Both the position numbers and the translations under genes were made by a program. Shown here in pieces: positions 17,192 through 25,584 of a DNA stretch of 64,000 bases (positions are counted from its first letter, which is position 1; each line of letters opens with the position of its first letter). A model generated the notes under the pieces. The model did not search any database. It was not told the DNA's origin and saw only the letters and a list, made by a program, of their open reading frames with translations. The stretch comes from Mesorhizobium sp. NBSH29 (GTDB lineage: Bacteria > Pseudomonadota > Alphaproteobacteria > Rhizobiales > Rhizobiaceae). The stretch covers positions 1,870,501 through 1,934,500 of the forward strand of contig NZ_CP045492.1 in assembly GCF_015500055.1 (NCBI RefSeq), given 5' to 3'.

Positions 17192-18517
17192 ATGACCGAT
17201 ATACCTTACACGCAACCGGCTGCAAAAGGCGCAAATGCCTTCAAGCTCATCGTCTACAGCCTCATCGGCATTTTCGTGTTCTTTGTGCCGATTACCATTG
17301 CGGGCAAATCCACCATTCCGCTCGACCATGCGGCATCTGCCATCGTCACCTATGCGCGGCCTTTCGCCATCGCCTTTGTCTGCGCGCTCATTCTCTATGG
17401 GGCGGCTGCTCCCTTCGTGAATGGCACATGGCGCAGGAGCATCACTGATACGGTGTTCTCGTTCCTGCGCGTGCTGGGTGCCATACTTGCCGGCATGTTT
17501 CTGGCCAATGTCGGCCCGGAAGTACTTTTCGCGCCTGATATGCTGCCCTTCTTGTTCAACAAGCTGGTGCTTTCGGTCGGCCTCATCGTGCCAATCGGCG
17601 CATTGGCTCTGGGCTTTTTGGTCGGCTATGGATTGCTGGAACTGACCGGCGTTCTGGTGCAGCCAATAATGCGTCCGATTTGGCGCACGCCCGGCTCCTC
17701 GGCAATTGATGCGGTGGCATCCTTCGTCGGCAGCTATTCGCTGGCGCTGCTGATCACAGACCGCGTCTTCCGTGAAGGCAAATACACGGTGCGCGAGGCG
17801 GCCATTGTTGCCACCGGTTTCTCCACCGTATCGGCAACCTTCATGGTCATCGTTGCCAAGACGCTTGGCCTGATGGGCTCGTGGAACCTTTATTTCTGGA
17901 GCACGCTGCTCGTCACCTTCATCGTCTCTGCCATTACCGCGCGCCTGTGGCCGTTGACCAAGCTCGACCATCCGGCAGACAAGGATGTACCATTGCCAAC
18001 AGGCCGCAACCGTCTTCAGGCAGCATTCGATGCAGGGCTTGCACAGGCGGCTGCATCCAAGAGCCTTTTCGTCACGCTACGCGAAAACTTCCTTGATGGT
18101 TTGCGCATGGCGGCGATGATCCTGCCAAGCATCATGGCTGTGGGCCTACTCGGCCTTTTGGCTGCGAAATACACGCCTATCTTTGATGTGCTTGGACTGG
18201 CGCTCTACCCGTTCACATGGGTGGCCCAACTGGCAGAACCCATGCTGGCCGCCAAGGCGCTTGCCTCTGGTCTGGCAGAAATGTTCCTGCCGGCAATCCT
18301 GCTCAAGGAAGCAGACCTGAGCCTGAAATTCATCGCAGCCATTGTCTCGGTCAGTCAGGTTCTGTTTCTATCGGCCTCCATCCCTTGTGTGCTGGCAACG
18401 TCCATCCCGCTCAGCTTCCGCGACCTGTTGGTAATCTGGTACATCCGCACCGGTCTCAGCATCCTTGTCGCGGCACCTATCGCCTATCTGGCGATCACCA
18501 TGGGCTGGCTGGCCTGA
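17192..18517 (+). CDS. YjiH-family membrane protein, probable hut-linked transporter
   Basis: A 441-residue polytopic membrane protein of the YjiH family, which contains nucleoside-recognition GATE-like domains. Hydrophobic helices begin at FKLIVYSLIGIFVFFVPITI and recur through LFNKLVLSVGLIVPIGALALG, ILPSIMAVGLLGLLAAK and SILVAAPIAYLAITMGWLA. Family members often sit in histidine-degradation operons, so uptake of histidine, urocanate or an imidazole compound is a reasonable inference. GGGAGGGG lies ahead of ATG 17192. The stop and hutD start share one base (TGATG). No experimental substrate is known to me. Confidence 0.82.
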   Translation: MTDIPYTQPAAKGANAFKLIVYSLIGIFVFFVPITIAGKSTIPLDHAASAIVTYARPFAIAFVCALILYGAAAPFVNGTWRRSITDTVFSFLRVLGAILAGMFLANVGPEVLFAPDMLPFLFNKLVLSVGLIVPIGALALGFLVGYGLLELTGVLVQPIMRPIWRTPGSSAIDAVASFVGSYSLALLITDRVFREGKYTVREAAIVATGFSTVSATFMVIVAKTLGLMGSWNLYFWSTLLVTFIVSAITARLWPLTKLDHPADKDVPLPTGRNRLQAAFDAGLAQAAASKSLFVTLRENFLDGLRMAAMILPSIMAVGLLGLLAAKYTPIFDVLGLALYPFTWVAQLAEPMLAAKALASGLAEMFLPAILLKEADLSLKFIAAIVSVSQVLFLSASIPCVLATSIPLSFRDLLVIWYIRTGLSILVAAPIAYLAITMGWLA

Positions 18518-19095
18518 TGCAAATCCTGCGCGCCGCAGATCATCGCCGCATGCCGTGGAAGAACGGCGGCGGCGAGACAACCGAAATCATGGTCTGGCCC
18601 CAAGGGGCCGGACTGGATAATTTCGGCTGGCGCGTCTCCATGGCACGGGTCACGCAAGACGGCCCGTTCTCGGCCTTCCCCGGCATAGACCGCACCCTCG
18701 CCATACTGGAAGGCGAGGGCCTGCGGCTTGAGATTTCGGGCCAGCCTCCAATTGAGCTTGGCCGCACGTCCACGCCGCACAGCTTTCCCGCAGATGCCGA
18801 AACCGGCTCTGCTCTGCTGCGTGGTCCGGTGACGGATCTCAATGTGATGACGCGGCGCGGAAGTTTTTCGCACCGCCTCACACGCTTGGAAAATGCCGGG
18901 CAGCTAACGCTGGGCAGCGAGATCCAAAGAGCGCTTCTTCTATGCAGTCGCGGCACTGTGTCAGTGCAGATCGACGGCCAGATGGAAGAGCTTTCTCCTC
19001 TGGATTGCGCCTTGGCCACCACCTCCGCCGCATGGGAAAAGGTGCATGCGGAGAACACAGAAGTCTATCTCATAGAGATTATCGCTCAAGGCTGA
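18517..19095 (+). CDS. hutD: HutD-family protein
   Basis: A 192-residue HutD/Ves family protein with a bicupin-like fold. The diagnostic opening is MQILRAADHRRMPWKNGGGE, followed by WRVSMARVTQDGPFSAFPGIDR and a LNVMTRRG segment. HutD is a regulatory or fine-tuning component of hut operons in pseudomonads and is proposed to sense urocanate or formylglutamate; it is not a catabolic enzyme. It ends the rightward hut operon, coupled to the yjiH-like gene by a one-base overlap. Confidence 0.93.
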   Translation: MQILRAADHRRMPWKNGGGETTEIMVWPQGAGLDNFGWRVSMARVTQDGPFSAFPGIDRTLAILEGEGLRLEISGQPPIELGRTSTPHSFPADAETGSALLRGPVTDLNVMTRRGSFSHRLTRLENAGQLTLGSEIQRALLLCSRGTVSVQIDGQMEELSPLDCALATTSAAWEKVHAENTEVYLIEIIAQG

Positions 19096-19185
19096 AGCAA
19101 TCTCATAAAGGCAATGCCTGCGTGAAATCATGGCAAGGGGTGCATTGAACGGCTTTTAACAAACCGCCTGATGTATGGCAGGGTT

Positions 19186-20106
19186 TTATTCGCGCATCGT
19201 CTCGCGTGCCATCGGCGCGCCACCGCGCCGCAGGTTTGGCAAAGCCAGCATGGCAAGCACGAAAAGCCCGGTTGCAAGTTTAAGATCGGGCGGTGGCATA
19301 CCGGCTGCCAAGCAAAATGAGACAAGCTGGTAATACACCACAGCGCCCACAAAGGGTGCTGCCAGCTGCCGCGTTACGGTCTGCTTGCCAATAATGGCCT
19401 CGCCGATCATCAGCGCCGCAAGCCCGTTAATAAGAATGCCAATGCCCATATTCACATCGGCAAAACCTTGCGATTGCACCATCAAGGCTCCGCCTGTGGC
19501 AGAAAATGCGCTGGCAAGCCCGACGCCGCCAATCGTGGCAGCCCAAACGCCGATGCCCTGTGCTTCCGCCATGTCAGGGTTTGCGCCAACAGCGCGCACG
19601 GCAGTGCCTTGCTCGGTGTTCAGGAACAAGCGCAAAAGCAAAAACACGCCAAGCCCAAACAGCCCTGCAATGATGATCTTGCCATAGGGCGAACCAGCCT
19701 GAACAAAGCTGATCCACTCAAATACGGTGGCCTCGCCAAATACCGAAAGGTTGGATTTTCCCATGATGCGCAAATTGATGCTGTACAGCATCGTCATCAT
19801 CAAAATGCCTGCTAACAGCGTGTGGATGCGAAACCGCAAATGGATAAAGGCGGTGCAACAGCCTGCCAGAAACCCTGCCACCAGCGCCACCGCAATGGCC
19901 AGAACCGGCGAAGCACCGGCGGCCAGAAGCACACCGCACACGCTGCCACCAAGTGGAAACGCGCCTTCACTGGTCAAATCCGGAAAATTGAGAACCCGAA
20001 ACGGGATCATGATGCCAAGCACGACGAAAGCCAAAATAAAGCTTTGCGCCAGCGTGACAGGCACGAGCGAGATGAAGCTCGACAAAGTGGTCTGAATGAA
20101 ATCCAT
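19186..20106 (-). CDS. ABC transporter permease of the COG4120 'tryptophan/tyrosine' class
   Basis: A 306-residue permease of the BPD_transp_2 (LivH-like) fold, with about eight to nine hydrophobic helices. LNFPDLTSEGAFPLGG near residues 37-52 and AVGANPDMAEAQGI are typical of the family called putative tryptophan/tyrosine transport permeases (COG4120). ATG 20106 (MDFIQTTLSSF) is used; an in-frame extension to 20223 would run over the ATPase gene. It is last in a leftward operon after the binding protein and ATPase. The ligand is uncertain; an amino acid or aromatic/imidazole compound fits the adjacent hut genes. Confidence 0.87.
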   Translation of the reverse strand: MDFIQTTLSSFISLVPVTLAQSFILAFVVLGIMIPFRVLNFPDLTSEGAFPLGGSVCGVLLAAGASPVLAIAVALVAGFLAGCCTAFIHLRFRIHTLLAGILMMTMLYSINLRIMGKSNLSVFGEATVFEWISFVQAGSPYGKIIIAGLFGLGVFLLLRLFLNTEQGTAVRAVGANPDMAEAQGIGVWAATIGGVGLASAFSATGGALMVQSQGFADVNMGIGILINGLAALMIGEAIIGKQTVTRQLAAPFVGAVVYYQLVSFCLAAGMPPPDLKLATGLFVLAMLALPNLRRGGAPMARETMRE

Positions 20107-20110
20107 AAAT

Positions 20111-20890
20111 CTAGCTTGCCAGTAGCAGACGGTCGGTTTTGACCGAGAAATGTCCGATAAGATCAACCACGCTGAGGTTTTCTTTCTCTGGCCCGGCAAT
20201 GCGCAAGCGCAGAGCCCCGGCATCCAGCATAATCACCGAACTCCCGAAATCGATCGCATGTTGCATATTATGCGTGACCATCAGCGTGGTGAGCTTGAAG
20301 GCCTCAACCGCGCGCACTGTCGCGCCCATCACAATATCGGCGGTGCGCGGATCAAGCGCGGCGGTATGCTCATCCAGAAGCAAAAGGTCAGGCTCATTGC
20401 TCACCGCCATGATGAGCGAGAGCGATTGTCGCTGTCCGCCCGATAGCAGCTCAACACGGGTGTCCAGCCGGTTTTCCAGACCAAGGCCCAGAATTGCCAG
20501 GCGTTCGCGGTATGTGGCAATTCGCGTCGCATTCAGGCCGCGGCGCAAAGTTCTGCGCTTGCCGCGAAGGTCTGCCAAAAGCATGTTTTCGGCGACCGTC
20601 ATACTGGCGGCGGTGCCCTTCATCGGGTCTTGAAACACACGCGCAATACGTGCTGCCCGCTTGTGCACGGGCAGGGAAGTCACATCATCGCCATTGATCA
20701 AAATACTGCCCGTATCAAGCGCCAATGCGCCAGATACGGCATTCAGCATACTGCTCTTGCCAGCGCCATTGGAGCCGATGACGATCGCGAATTCGCCCGT
20801 CTCAAGCGTCAGGTTAAGCCCGTTAAGCGCCGTCTTCTCGTCGGCCTGCCCGGCATAAAATACCTTCCGGGCCTGTTTGATTTCAAGCAT
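20111..20890 (-). CDS. ABC transporter ATPase of the COG1101 class
   Basis: A 259-residue ABC ATPase with Walker A GSNGAGKSS (38-46), Q-loop in ARVFQDPMKGTAASMT, signature LSGGQRQSLSL, Walker B LLLLDEHTAAL and switch histidine in VTHNMQHA. The Glu-His after the Walker B aspartate (DEHTAALDP) and MTVAENMLLADLRG are usual for COG1101 ATPases paired with COG4120 permeases. It lies 4 bp before the permease gene and 56 bp after the binding-protein gene, so the three form one importer operon. Confidence 0.9.
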   Translation of the reverse strand: MLEIKQARKVFYAGQADEKTALNGLNLTLETGEFAIVIGSNGAGKSSMLNAVSGALALDTGSILINGDDVTSLPVHKRAARIARVFQDPMKGTAASMTVAENMLLADLRGKRRTLRRGLNATRIATYRERLAILGLGLENRLDTRVELLSGGQRQSLSLIMAVSNEPDLLLLDEHTAALDPRTADIVMGATVRAVEAFKLTTLMVTHNMQHAIDFGSSVIMLDAGALRLRIAGPEKENLSVVDLIGHFSVKTDRLLLAS

Positions 20891-20946
20891 AACTCTACCT
20901 CAAGCGGCGGCGCAACAGGTCACGCCGACGCTTTTTTGGGACTATG

Positions 20947-21930
20947 TTACTCGACGATGCAATCGCAATCGGCAAAGGATTCTGGAATTTCAAAGCCAAA
21001 TGCCGCCATGGCCTTTTTGGAAATCAAAGGCGCATGGTCCTCATAGAGAGGGCGGTAGGGCGGGATTGTCTTTGGGTCTTTGCCTTTTAGAATTTCCGCA
21101 GCAATAGCGCCAGCCTTCAGGCCTACTTGAGTGTAATTGACCGCAAAGCTCGCTGGCACAACACCGCTGCGCACCGCGCTGTCATCAGCATTCACCACCG
21201 GAATTTTGGTCTGGCGCGCTGCCGCAGCCACTGCCGCAATCGCTGGCTGAATGAGGTTTGATGCAGGGCCGTAGATCACATCGACCTTGCCAGCCAGAAG
21301 CGAAACGCGCTGCTGGATGTCGTTGATATTGTCGATGCCGACTTCCACGATCTCGAAACCGGCATCGGGGCCTGCTTCGTTGATCTTTGCTACCAGTGCA
21401 ACATCGTTGGCCTCGCCTGGATTATAGGCAACGCCAAAGCGCTTGGCGTTCGGGAACAGCTTCTTGGTAAACTCCATCACTGCTTTCATATCCTGAAGAT
21501 CGGTCGCGCCGGTCATACCCTCATCACCAGTGTCCCATGAAGGAACAAGATTGGCAGCGACCGGGTCGGTCACGGCTGAAAACACAACAGGAATGCCAGA
21601 GCCGGCAAGCGCCTTTTTGGCAATTTGCGAAACAGGCGTGGTAACGGTGAAAATCAGCTTCGAATTTTCGGCCTGAAGCTTGGCAATCATCTGCGGCACC
21701 AGCGAAGCATCAAAATTTGTGTGGCTCTCGGAATAGACAATATCCTTGCCTTCCTCGAAGCCATTTTCAGCCAAAGCTTTTTTAAACCCGGCAATGGCTG
21801 CATTGAGTTGTGGATGTTCGCCAAAATTGGCAATGCCAACCTTCACAGGTTCTGCATATGCGCTGGCTGCCCCAATCAAGGTGGCCGCCAGAACGACGCC
21901 GAGCTTTAGCCCGGTTCCTAAAAGACCCAT
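20947..21930 (-). CDS. ABC transporter substrate-binding protein of the COG2984 class
   Basis: A 327-residue periplasmic binding protein. The signal peptide ends at GAASAYA and the mature part starts EPVKVGIANFGEHPQLNAA. YSESHTNFDASLVPQMIAKL, TTPVSQIAKKAL, GIPVVFSAVTDPVAANLV and AVNYTQVGLKAGAIAAEIL are typical of the COG2984 'TrpX-like' family. No lipobox cysteine is visible, so it is free in the periplasm. ATG 21930 has GGGAGGAAATA just upstream. It heads the importer operon. Ligand: unknown; tryptophan or tyrosine is only a family label. Confidence 0.88.
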   Translation of the reverse strand: MGLLGTGLKLGVVLAATLIGAASAYAEPVKVGIANFGEHPQLNAAIAGFKKALAENGFEEGKDIVYSESHTNFDASLVPQMIAKLQAENSKLIFTVTTPVSQIAKKALAGSGIPVVFSAVTDPVAANLVPSWDTGDEGMTGATDLQDMKAVMEFTKKLFPNAKRFGVAYNPGEANDVALVAKINEAGPDAGFEIVEVGIDNINDIQQRVSLLAGKVDVIYGPASNLIQPAIAAVAAAARQTKIPVVNADDSAVRSGVVPASFAVNYTQVGLKAGAIAAEILKGKDPKTIPPYRPLYEDHAPLISKKAMAAFGFEIPESFADCDCIVE

Positions 21931-22189
21931 TATTTCCTCCCGTTCGTGCGCTGCATTCTCCTGGAGCAGCATTGGGCGGGATCATGCTTATGGGCCGGTA
22001 ATGAGTCAATTGCTCACGGGCCAGTTGGCCAGATAATCAAGCAGTCCAAACCTTACCATGCGGTAGTTGGGGATGCGTGCTGCACTGGAGATGCTAAGTC
22101 GCATAGTGTGGGCTGGTGGATTGCGGATTTCGTGGTACGCCACTAACCTCCACGCCGGTTCGCGTTCGAGACGAAGTGGAAACTTTCCA

Positions 22190-22564
22190 ATGAAATACGT
22201 CATCCTTTGCTATGACGAGCAGGCTGTCACCCAGGCGCTGTCCCCGGAAGATGATGCGGCCATGATGAGCAGGCTTTTTGCGGTCCAGAAGAAGATGGCC
22301 GACAAGGGCAAGCTCGGCCCCGTCGCCAAGCTGAAGCCAACCAACACCGCCAGGACGCTACCCAAGGGCGCCGGCGCCATGGTGGTCGACGGACCCTTTG
22401 CCGAGACCAAGGAACAGCTTCTGGGCTTCTACCTCGTCGATTGCGAAGATGAAGATGAAGCCTTTGAATTCGTTCGTGAACTTTCTGCCGCCAAGACACA
22501 CGGGACCGGCTCCTATGAGGTCAGGCCGATCGAACTGTTCCTGCCCGCCCCGCCTGCTGCGTGA
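22190..22564 (+). CDS. YCII/DGPF-domain protein linked to an ECF sigma factor
   Basis: A 124-residue YCII-domain protein with the DGPF signature (VVDGPFAETKEQLLGFYL, about residues 67-84) and a C-terminal SYEVRPIEL strand. DGPF proteins are the conserved genomic partners of ECF42 sigma factors; their biochemistry is open. The stop overlaps the sigma-factor GTG start as GTGA, so translation is coupled. A paralogue sharing the 14-residue DGPF block is at 23970-24341. ATG 22190 starts the conserved MKYVILCYDEQ; no strong Shine-Dalgarno is visible. Confidence 0.9.
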   Translation: MKYVILCYDEQAVTQALSPEDDAAMMSRLFAVQKKMADKGKLGPVAKLKPTNTARTLPKGAGAMVVDGPFAETKEQLLGFYLVDCEDEDEAFEFVRELSAAKTHGTGSYEVRPIELFLPAPPAA

Positions 22565-23820
22565 AGTCGCTCGGCTGGATCGATGAAGCGCTGGCCGCTG
22601 CCCGCCCGCAGGCGGTCGGTGCGTTATTGCGCTATTTCCGCGACCTCGATACAGCCGAAGACGCCTATCAGGAAGCCTGTGTCCGTGCCTTGAAATCCTG
22701 GCCGGAAAAGGGCCTGCCGCGGGATCCGGCCGCCTGGCTGATCTTTGTCGGACGCAACGCCGCCCTGGACGTGATACGCCGCCGCTCTAAACAGCAGTCA
22801 CTGCCGCCCGAAGACCTCATTTCCGACCTCGAAGATGTCGAAAACTCGGTTGTCGAAGATCTGGACAATGCGCACTATCGCGATGATATCCTTAGGCTTT
22901 TGTTCGTCTGCTGCCACCCGGACCTGCCGGCTAATCAGCAGATCGCTATGGCGCTGCGCATCGTCTCCGGCCTCTCCGTTCGCGAGATCGCCCGTGCCTT
23001 TCTGATCACCGAGAAGGCGATGGAACAGCGCATCACCCGCGCCAAGCGCCGCGTCGGCGAAGCCGGCATTTCCTTCAGCGTCCCCGATGCCAGAGAGCGC
23101 GCGGCCCGCCTCGGAACTGTCGCTTCGATGATCTATCTCGTCTTCAACGAAGGCTATTCGGCCAGCGGCGGCAGCGTCCATGTCCGCGTTGCTTTGTGTG
23201 ACGAGGCACTCCGGCTGGCGCGCATTCTGCTCAGCATTTTCCCGGGTGAGCCGGAGATCATGGGCCTGACCGCGCTGTTGCTCATGCAGCATTCCCGCAC
23301 CCTGGCGCGGCTCGATGCGGACAACAGGATCGTCCTTTTGCAGGACCAGGACCGCAGGTTGTGGAATCACGCGATGATTGCCGAGGGGGGTGATTTGGTC
23401 AGGAAAGCACGCGCGATGCGCCGCCCCGGACCGTACCAGATCCAGTCGGCAATTGCGGCTGTCCATGCCGAGGCGCCTACGGCCGAGGACACCGACTGGG
23501 CGCAGATCGACCAGCTTTACGGCGTGCTGCAGCGCGTGCAGCCTTCACCGGTTATCGAGCTGAACCGCGCCGTCGCCGTCGCGAAACTGCACGGCCCCGC
23601 AGCCGCCTTGGCTCTGGTGGAGCCGTTAGGAGAACACCTCCTCAACTACTTCCATTTCTACGGTGTTAAGGCCGTATTGCTGAAAGACCTCGGCCGCACC
23701 GAAGAAGCACGGGAAGCGTTTAACCGCGCGTTGGCACTGGCCAACACAGCCGCGGAAGCCGAGCACATCCGGATGCAGATTGCCGGTCTCTCAACGTCAC
23801 AAAAGCCCGCCCACTCCTGA
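22561..23820 (+). CDS. ECF42-type RNA polymerase sigma factor with C-terminal TPR-like extension
   Basis: A 419-residue COG4941 sigma factor. The N-terminal third holds sigma2 (LLRYFRDLDTAEDAYQEACV ... AWLIFVGRNAALDVIRRR) and sigma4 (MALRIVSGLSVREIARAFLI ... AMEQRITRAKRRV). The C-terminal ~230 residues are a helical, TPR-containing extension (VIELNRAVAVAKLHGPAAALALV, EEAREAFNRALALANT). These long ECFs lack a classic anti-sigma gene and are thought to be controlled through their extension. The start is GTG 22561, overlapping the DGPF gene. A promoter-like motif for this group precedes the next DGPF gene. Confidence 0.92.
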   Translation: MKSLGWIDEALAAARPQAVGALLRYFRDLDTAEDAYQEACVRALKSWPEKGLPRDPAAWLIFVGRNAALDVIRRRSKQQSLPPEDLISDLEDVENSVVEDLDNAHYRDDILRLLFVCCHPDLPANQQIAMALRIVSGLSVREIARAFLITEKAMEQRITRAKRRVGEAGISFSVPDARERAARLGTVASMIYLVFNEGYSASGGSVHVRVALCDEALRLARILLSIFPGEPEIMGLTALLLMQHSRTLARLDADNRIVLLQDQDRRLWNHAMIAEGGDLVRKARAMRRPGPYQIQSAIAAVHAEAPTAEDTDWAQIDQLYGVLQRVQPSPVIELNRAVAVAKLHGPAAALALVEPLGEHLLNYFHFYGVKAVLLKDLGRTEEAREAFNRALALANTAAEAEHIRMQIAGLSTSQKPAHS

Positions 23821-23848
23821 CCGTCAGAAAAAATTTTATACGGACCCA

Positions 23849-23875
23849 TGTCGGAAACCTCCGCCGTGGTCCGTC
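23849..23875 (+). promoter_or_regulatory. Candidate ECF42-dependent promoter
   Basis: TGTCGG (23849-23854) is followed after 17 bp by CGTC (23872-23875). The ECF42 motif I recall is TGTCGA with CG(A/T)C. The site lies 95 bp upstream of the second DGPF gene and downstream of the sigma-factor gene, a sensible target position. Confidence 0.45.
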
Positions 23876-23969
23876 CTTGCATCAAAGTTGCAGGCAGGAG
23901 CGGCAGTTATCCAGCATCGAGGCCTCGCGCTCAGTAATGGTGGATCACGAGGAAGAGATGGGGAGCCCG

Positions 23970-24341
23970 ATGAAATATGTCTGCCTGGTTTACGGCGTAG
24001 AAGCCACGCTCGACGCGCTGCCGAATAGCGCCAAGGACAGTCTCGTCGCCGGCTGCGTGACTTTTGACTCGAAACTTGATCAGCAAGGTCAGTTGGTCAT
24101 CGCCCAGGCGCTGGACTCATCCAGCAGTGCCACCTCCGTGCGCGTTCGGGGCGGCAATGTCGACATCCTCGACGGCCCGTTTGCCGAAACCAAGGAGCAG
24201 TTGCTGGGCTTCTTCATGATCGAGGCGGCAGACCGTCAGCACGCCTTGGATATCGCGGCCCAAAGCCCGATGGCAGCAATGGGGACGATAGAGGTGCGGC
24301 CGGTCCGAACTTTGAAGCATTTCCAAAGGAGTGTTCCATGA
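23970..24341 (+). CDS. Second YCII/DGPF-domain protein
   Basis: A 123-residue paralogue of the 22190 gene: MKYVCLVYGVEATLDAL, then ILDGPFAETKEQLLGFFMIE and TIEVRPVRTL. ATG 23970 has GGGGAGC six bases upstream and begins where family homology starts; in-frame ATGs at 23958 and 23937 are less suitable. The stop overlaps the DUF899 gene as ATGA. Two DGPF proteins around one ECF sigma may form a heteromer or mark a gene-plus-target arrangement; neither is proven. Confidence 0.88.
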   Translation: MKYVCLVYGVEATLDALPNSAKDSLVAGCVTFDSKLDQQGQLVIAQALDSSSSATSVRVRGGNVDILDGPFAETKEQLLGFFMIEAADRQHALDIAAQSPMAAMGTIEVRPVRTLKHFQRSVP

Positions 24342-25081
24342 ACCGCGCAGAGATCGTGTCAAAGGACAGATGGGCCGCCGCCCAAAAGGCGCATTTGCAG
24401 CGCGAAAAGCAGCTTACCCGCATGCGCGACAGTGTGAATGCGGAGCGCCAGAAGCTTCCCTGGCGCAGGCTGGAAAAGACGTATGAATTTTTGGGACCAC
24501 AAGGCAAAACGAGCCTGGCCGATCTCTTCGATGGGCGCAGCCAGCTCATTGTCCAGCATTTCATGTTTGCCCCGGAATGGCAGGAGGGCTGCGTAGGTTG
24601 TTCGTTCCTGGCCGATCATGTGGATGCAGCGCGCCGACATTTCGAGCACAAGGATCTGTCCTTCGCTGCCGTGTCCCGTGCTCCCCTGGCAAAGATCGAG
24701 AACTATCGCCGACGCCTGGGATGGAGGTTCACGTGGGTTTCCTCCGAGGGCAGCGATTTCAACTTCGACTTTCATGTCTCGTTTCGCCCAGAAGAACTGG
24801 CCACAGGCGAGGTCTATTATAACTACCGGATGACCGAAAACACGTCGCCGGATCTGCCCGGCGTCAGTACTTTCTACCGCAATGAAACTGGCGAAATATT
24901 TCACGTTTCGTCGAACTTCGGGCGCGGCGACGAACTGCTGATTGGCGCGTACAACTATCTGGACCTCGCGCCCAAAGGCCGTGATGAAACCGGGCCGAGC
25001 GGCAATCTGATGGATTGGGTACGGCGCAACGACCAATATGAAAAGTCATCAAAAAAAATCGCTGCCGCCTGTTGCGCCTAG
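24338..25081 (+). CDS. DUF899 family thioredoxin-like protein
   Basis: A 247-residue DUF899 protein, a thioredoxin-fold family of unknown role. Typical blocks are LPWRRLEKTYEFLGPQGKTS, QLIVQHFMFAPEWQEGCVGC (a Cys-x2-Cys at about residues 85-88), FAAVSRAPLAKIENYRRRLG and VFHVSS-like IFHVSSNFGRG. AAGGAG precedes ATG 24338. It is coupled to the second DGPF gene, and DUF899 proteins are frequent members of ECF/DGPF clusters. The C-terminus has an adjacent Cys pair (AACCA). A redox or stress function is inferred only from the fold. Confidence 0.85.
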   Translation: MNRAEIVSKDRWAAAQKAHLQREKQLTRMRDSVNAERQKLPWRRLEKTYEFLGPQGKTSLADLFDGRSQLIVQHFMFAPEWQEGCVGCSFLADHVDAARRHFEHKDLSFAAVSRAPLAKIENYRRRLGWRFTWVSSEGSDFNFDFHVSFRPEELATGEVYYNYRMTENTSPDLPGVSTFYRNETGEIFHVSSNFGRGDELLIGAYNYLDLAPKGRDETGPSGNLMDWVRRNDQYEKSSKKIAAACCA

Positions 25082-25158
25082 ACGCCGACGCATCTTGAAT
25101 TGGCGAAATGCGGGCATGCGCCCTATATCCGGGAAACGTCTTCCACTGGATAGGCCGG

Positions 25159-25476
25159 ATGCCCGCAAACAAAGTCCTCACCGGTTCGCTGCTGGCGCTT
25201 GCCCTCAGCGCGTCCCTCGCGGGATCGGCCTCGGCCTTTTCCACTGACCCGCTAAATCCCGGTTCCCGCCCGAATATCATCCTCAACGGCAGCATGCCGG
25301 ATTTGCAGGCGCACGAACGGATGCAGCGCGGCCTCGAAGGCCTTCGTGACCAGCAGCAGTTGCGCGAACTCGATCGTCAACAAATCCAGCCTCAGCGACT
25401 GAACGTTCCAAAAATGAAGCCGACCTGCCAAAAGCAGATACGCGGTAACAGAATCATCACCGTGCCCTGCACCTGA
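25159..25476 (+). CDS. Small secreted hypothetical protein
   Basis: I do not recognise this 105-residue protein. A clear Sec signal peptide is visible (KVLTGSLLALALSASLAGSASA, cleaved about residue 26). The mature part is short and polar, rich in Gln/Arg (LRDQQQLRELDRQQIQPQRL), and ends with two cysteines in TCQKQIRGNRIITVPCT that could form a disulfide. ATG 25159 is chosen because the signal peptide begins there. It lies 77 bp after the DUF899 gene in the same direction and could belong to the ECF-controlled unit or be independent. Confidence 0.65.
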   Translation: MPANKVLTGSLLALALSASLAGSASAFSTDPLNPGSRPNIILNGSMPDLQAHERMQRGLEGLRDQQQLRELDRQQIQPQRLNVPKMKPTCQKQIRGNRIITVPCT

Positions 25477-25552
25477 CATGGGTGCTGAAAAGTTTGGAAA
25501 GTTATCGGCAAGAGCGTGCGAATGCTTGCGTCGCCGACAAAGAGAGCTCACA

Positions 25553-25569
25553 CATTTGTCGGACAAATG
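25553..25569. promoter_or_regulatory. FadR-subfamily GntR operator-like palindrome
   Basis: CATTTGTCGGACAAATG has perfect 7-bp arms around CGG. Its core TTGTCGGACAA fits the TnGTnnnACnA pattern of FadR-type GntR regulators. It ends 16 bp before the UxaA-family start codon, just ahead of the Shine-Dalgarno, so binding would block transcription of that gene. The FadR-type regulator at 37833-38594 is the obvious candidate. Confidence 0.6.
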
Positions 25570-25584
25570 CAGGGAGGAAACGCG

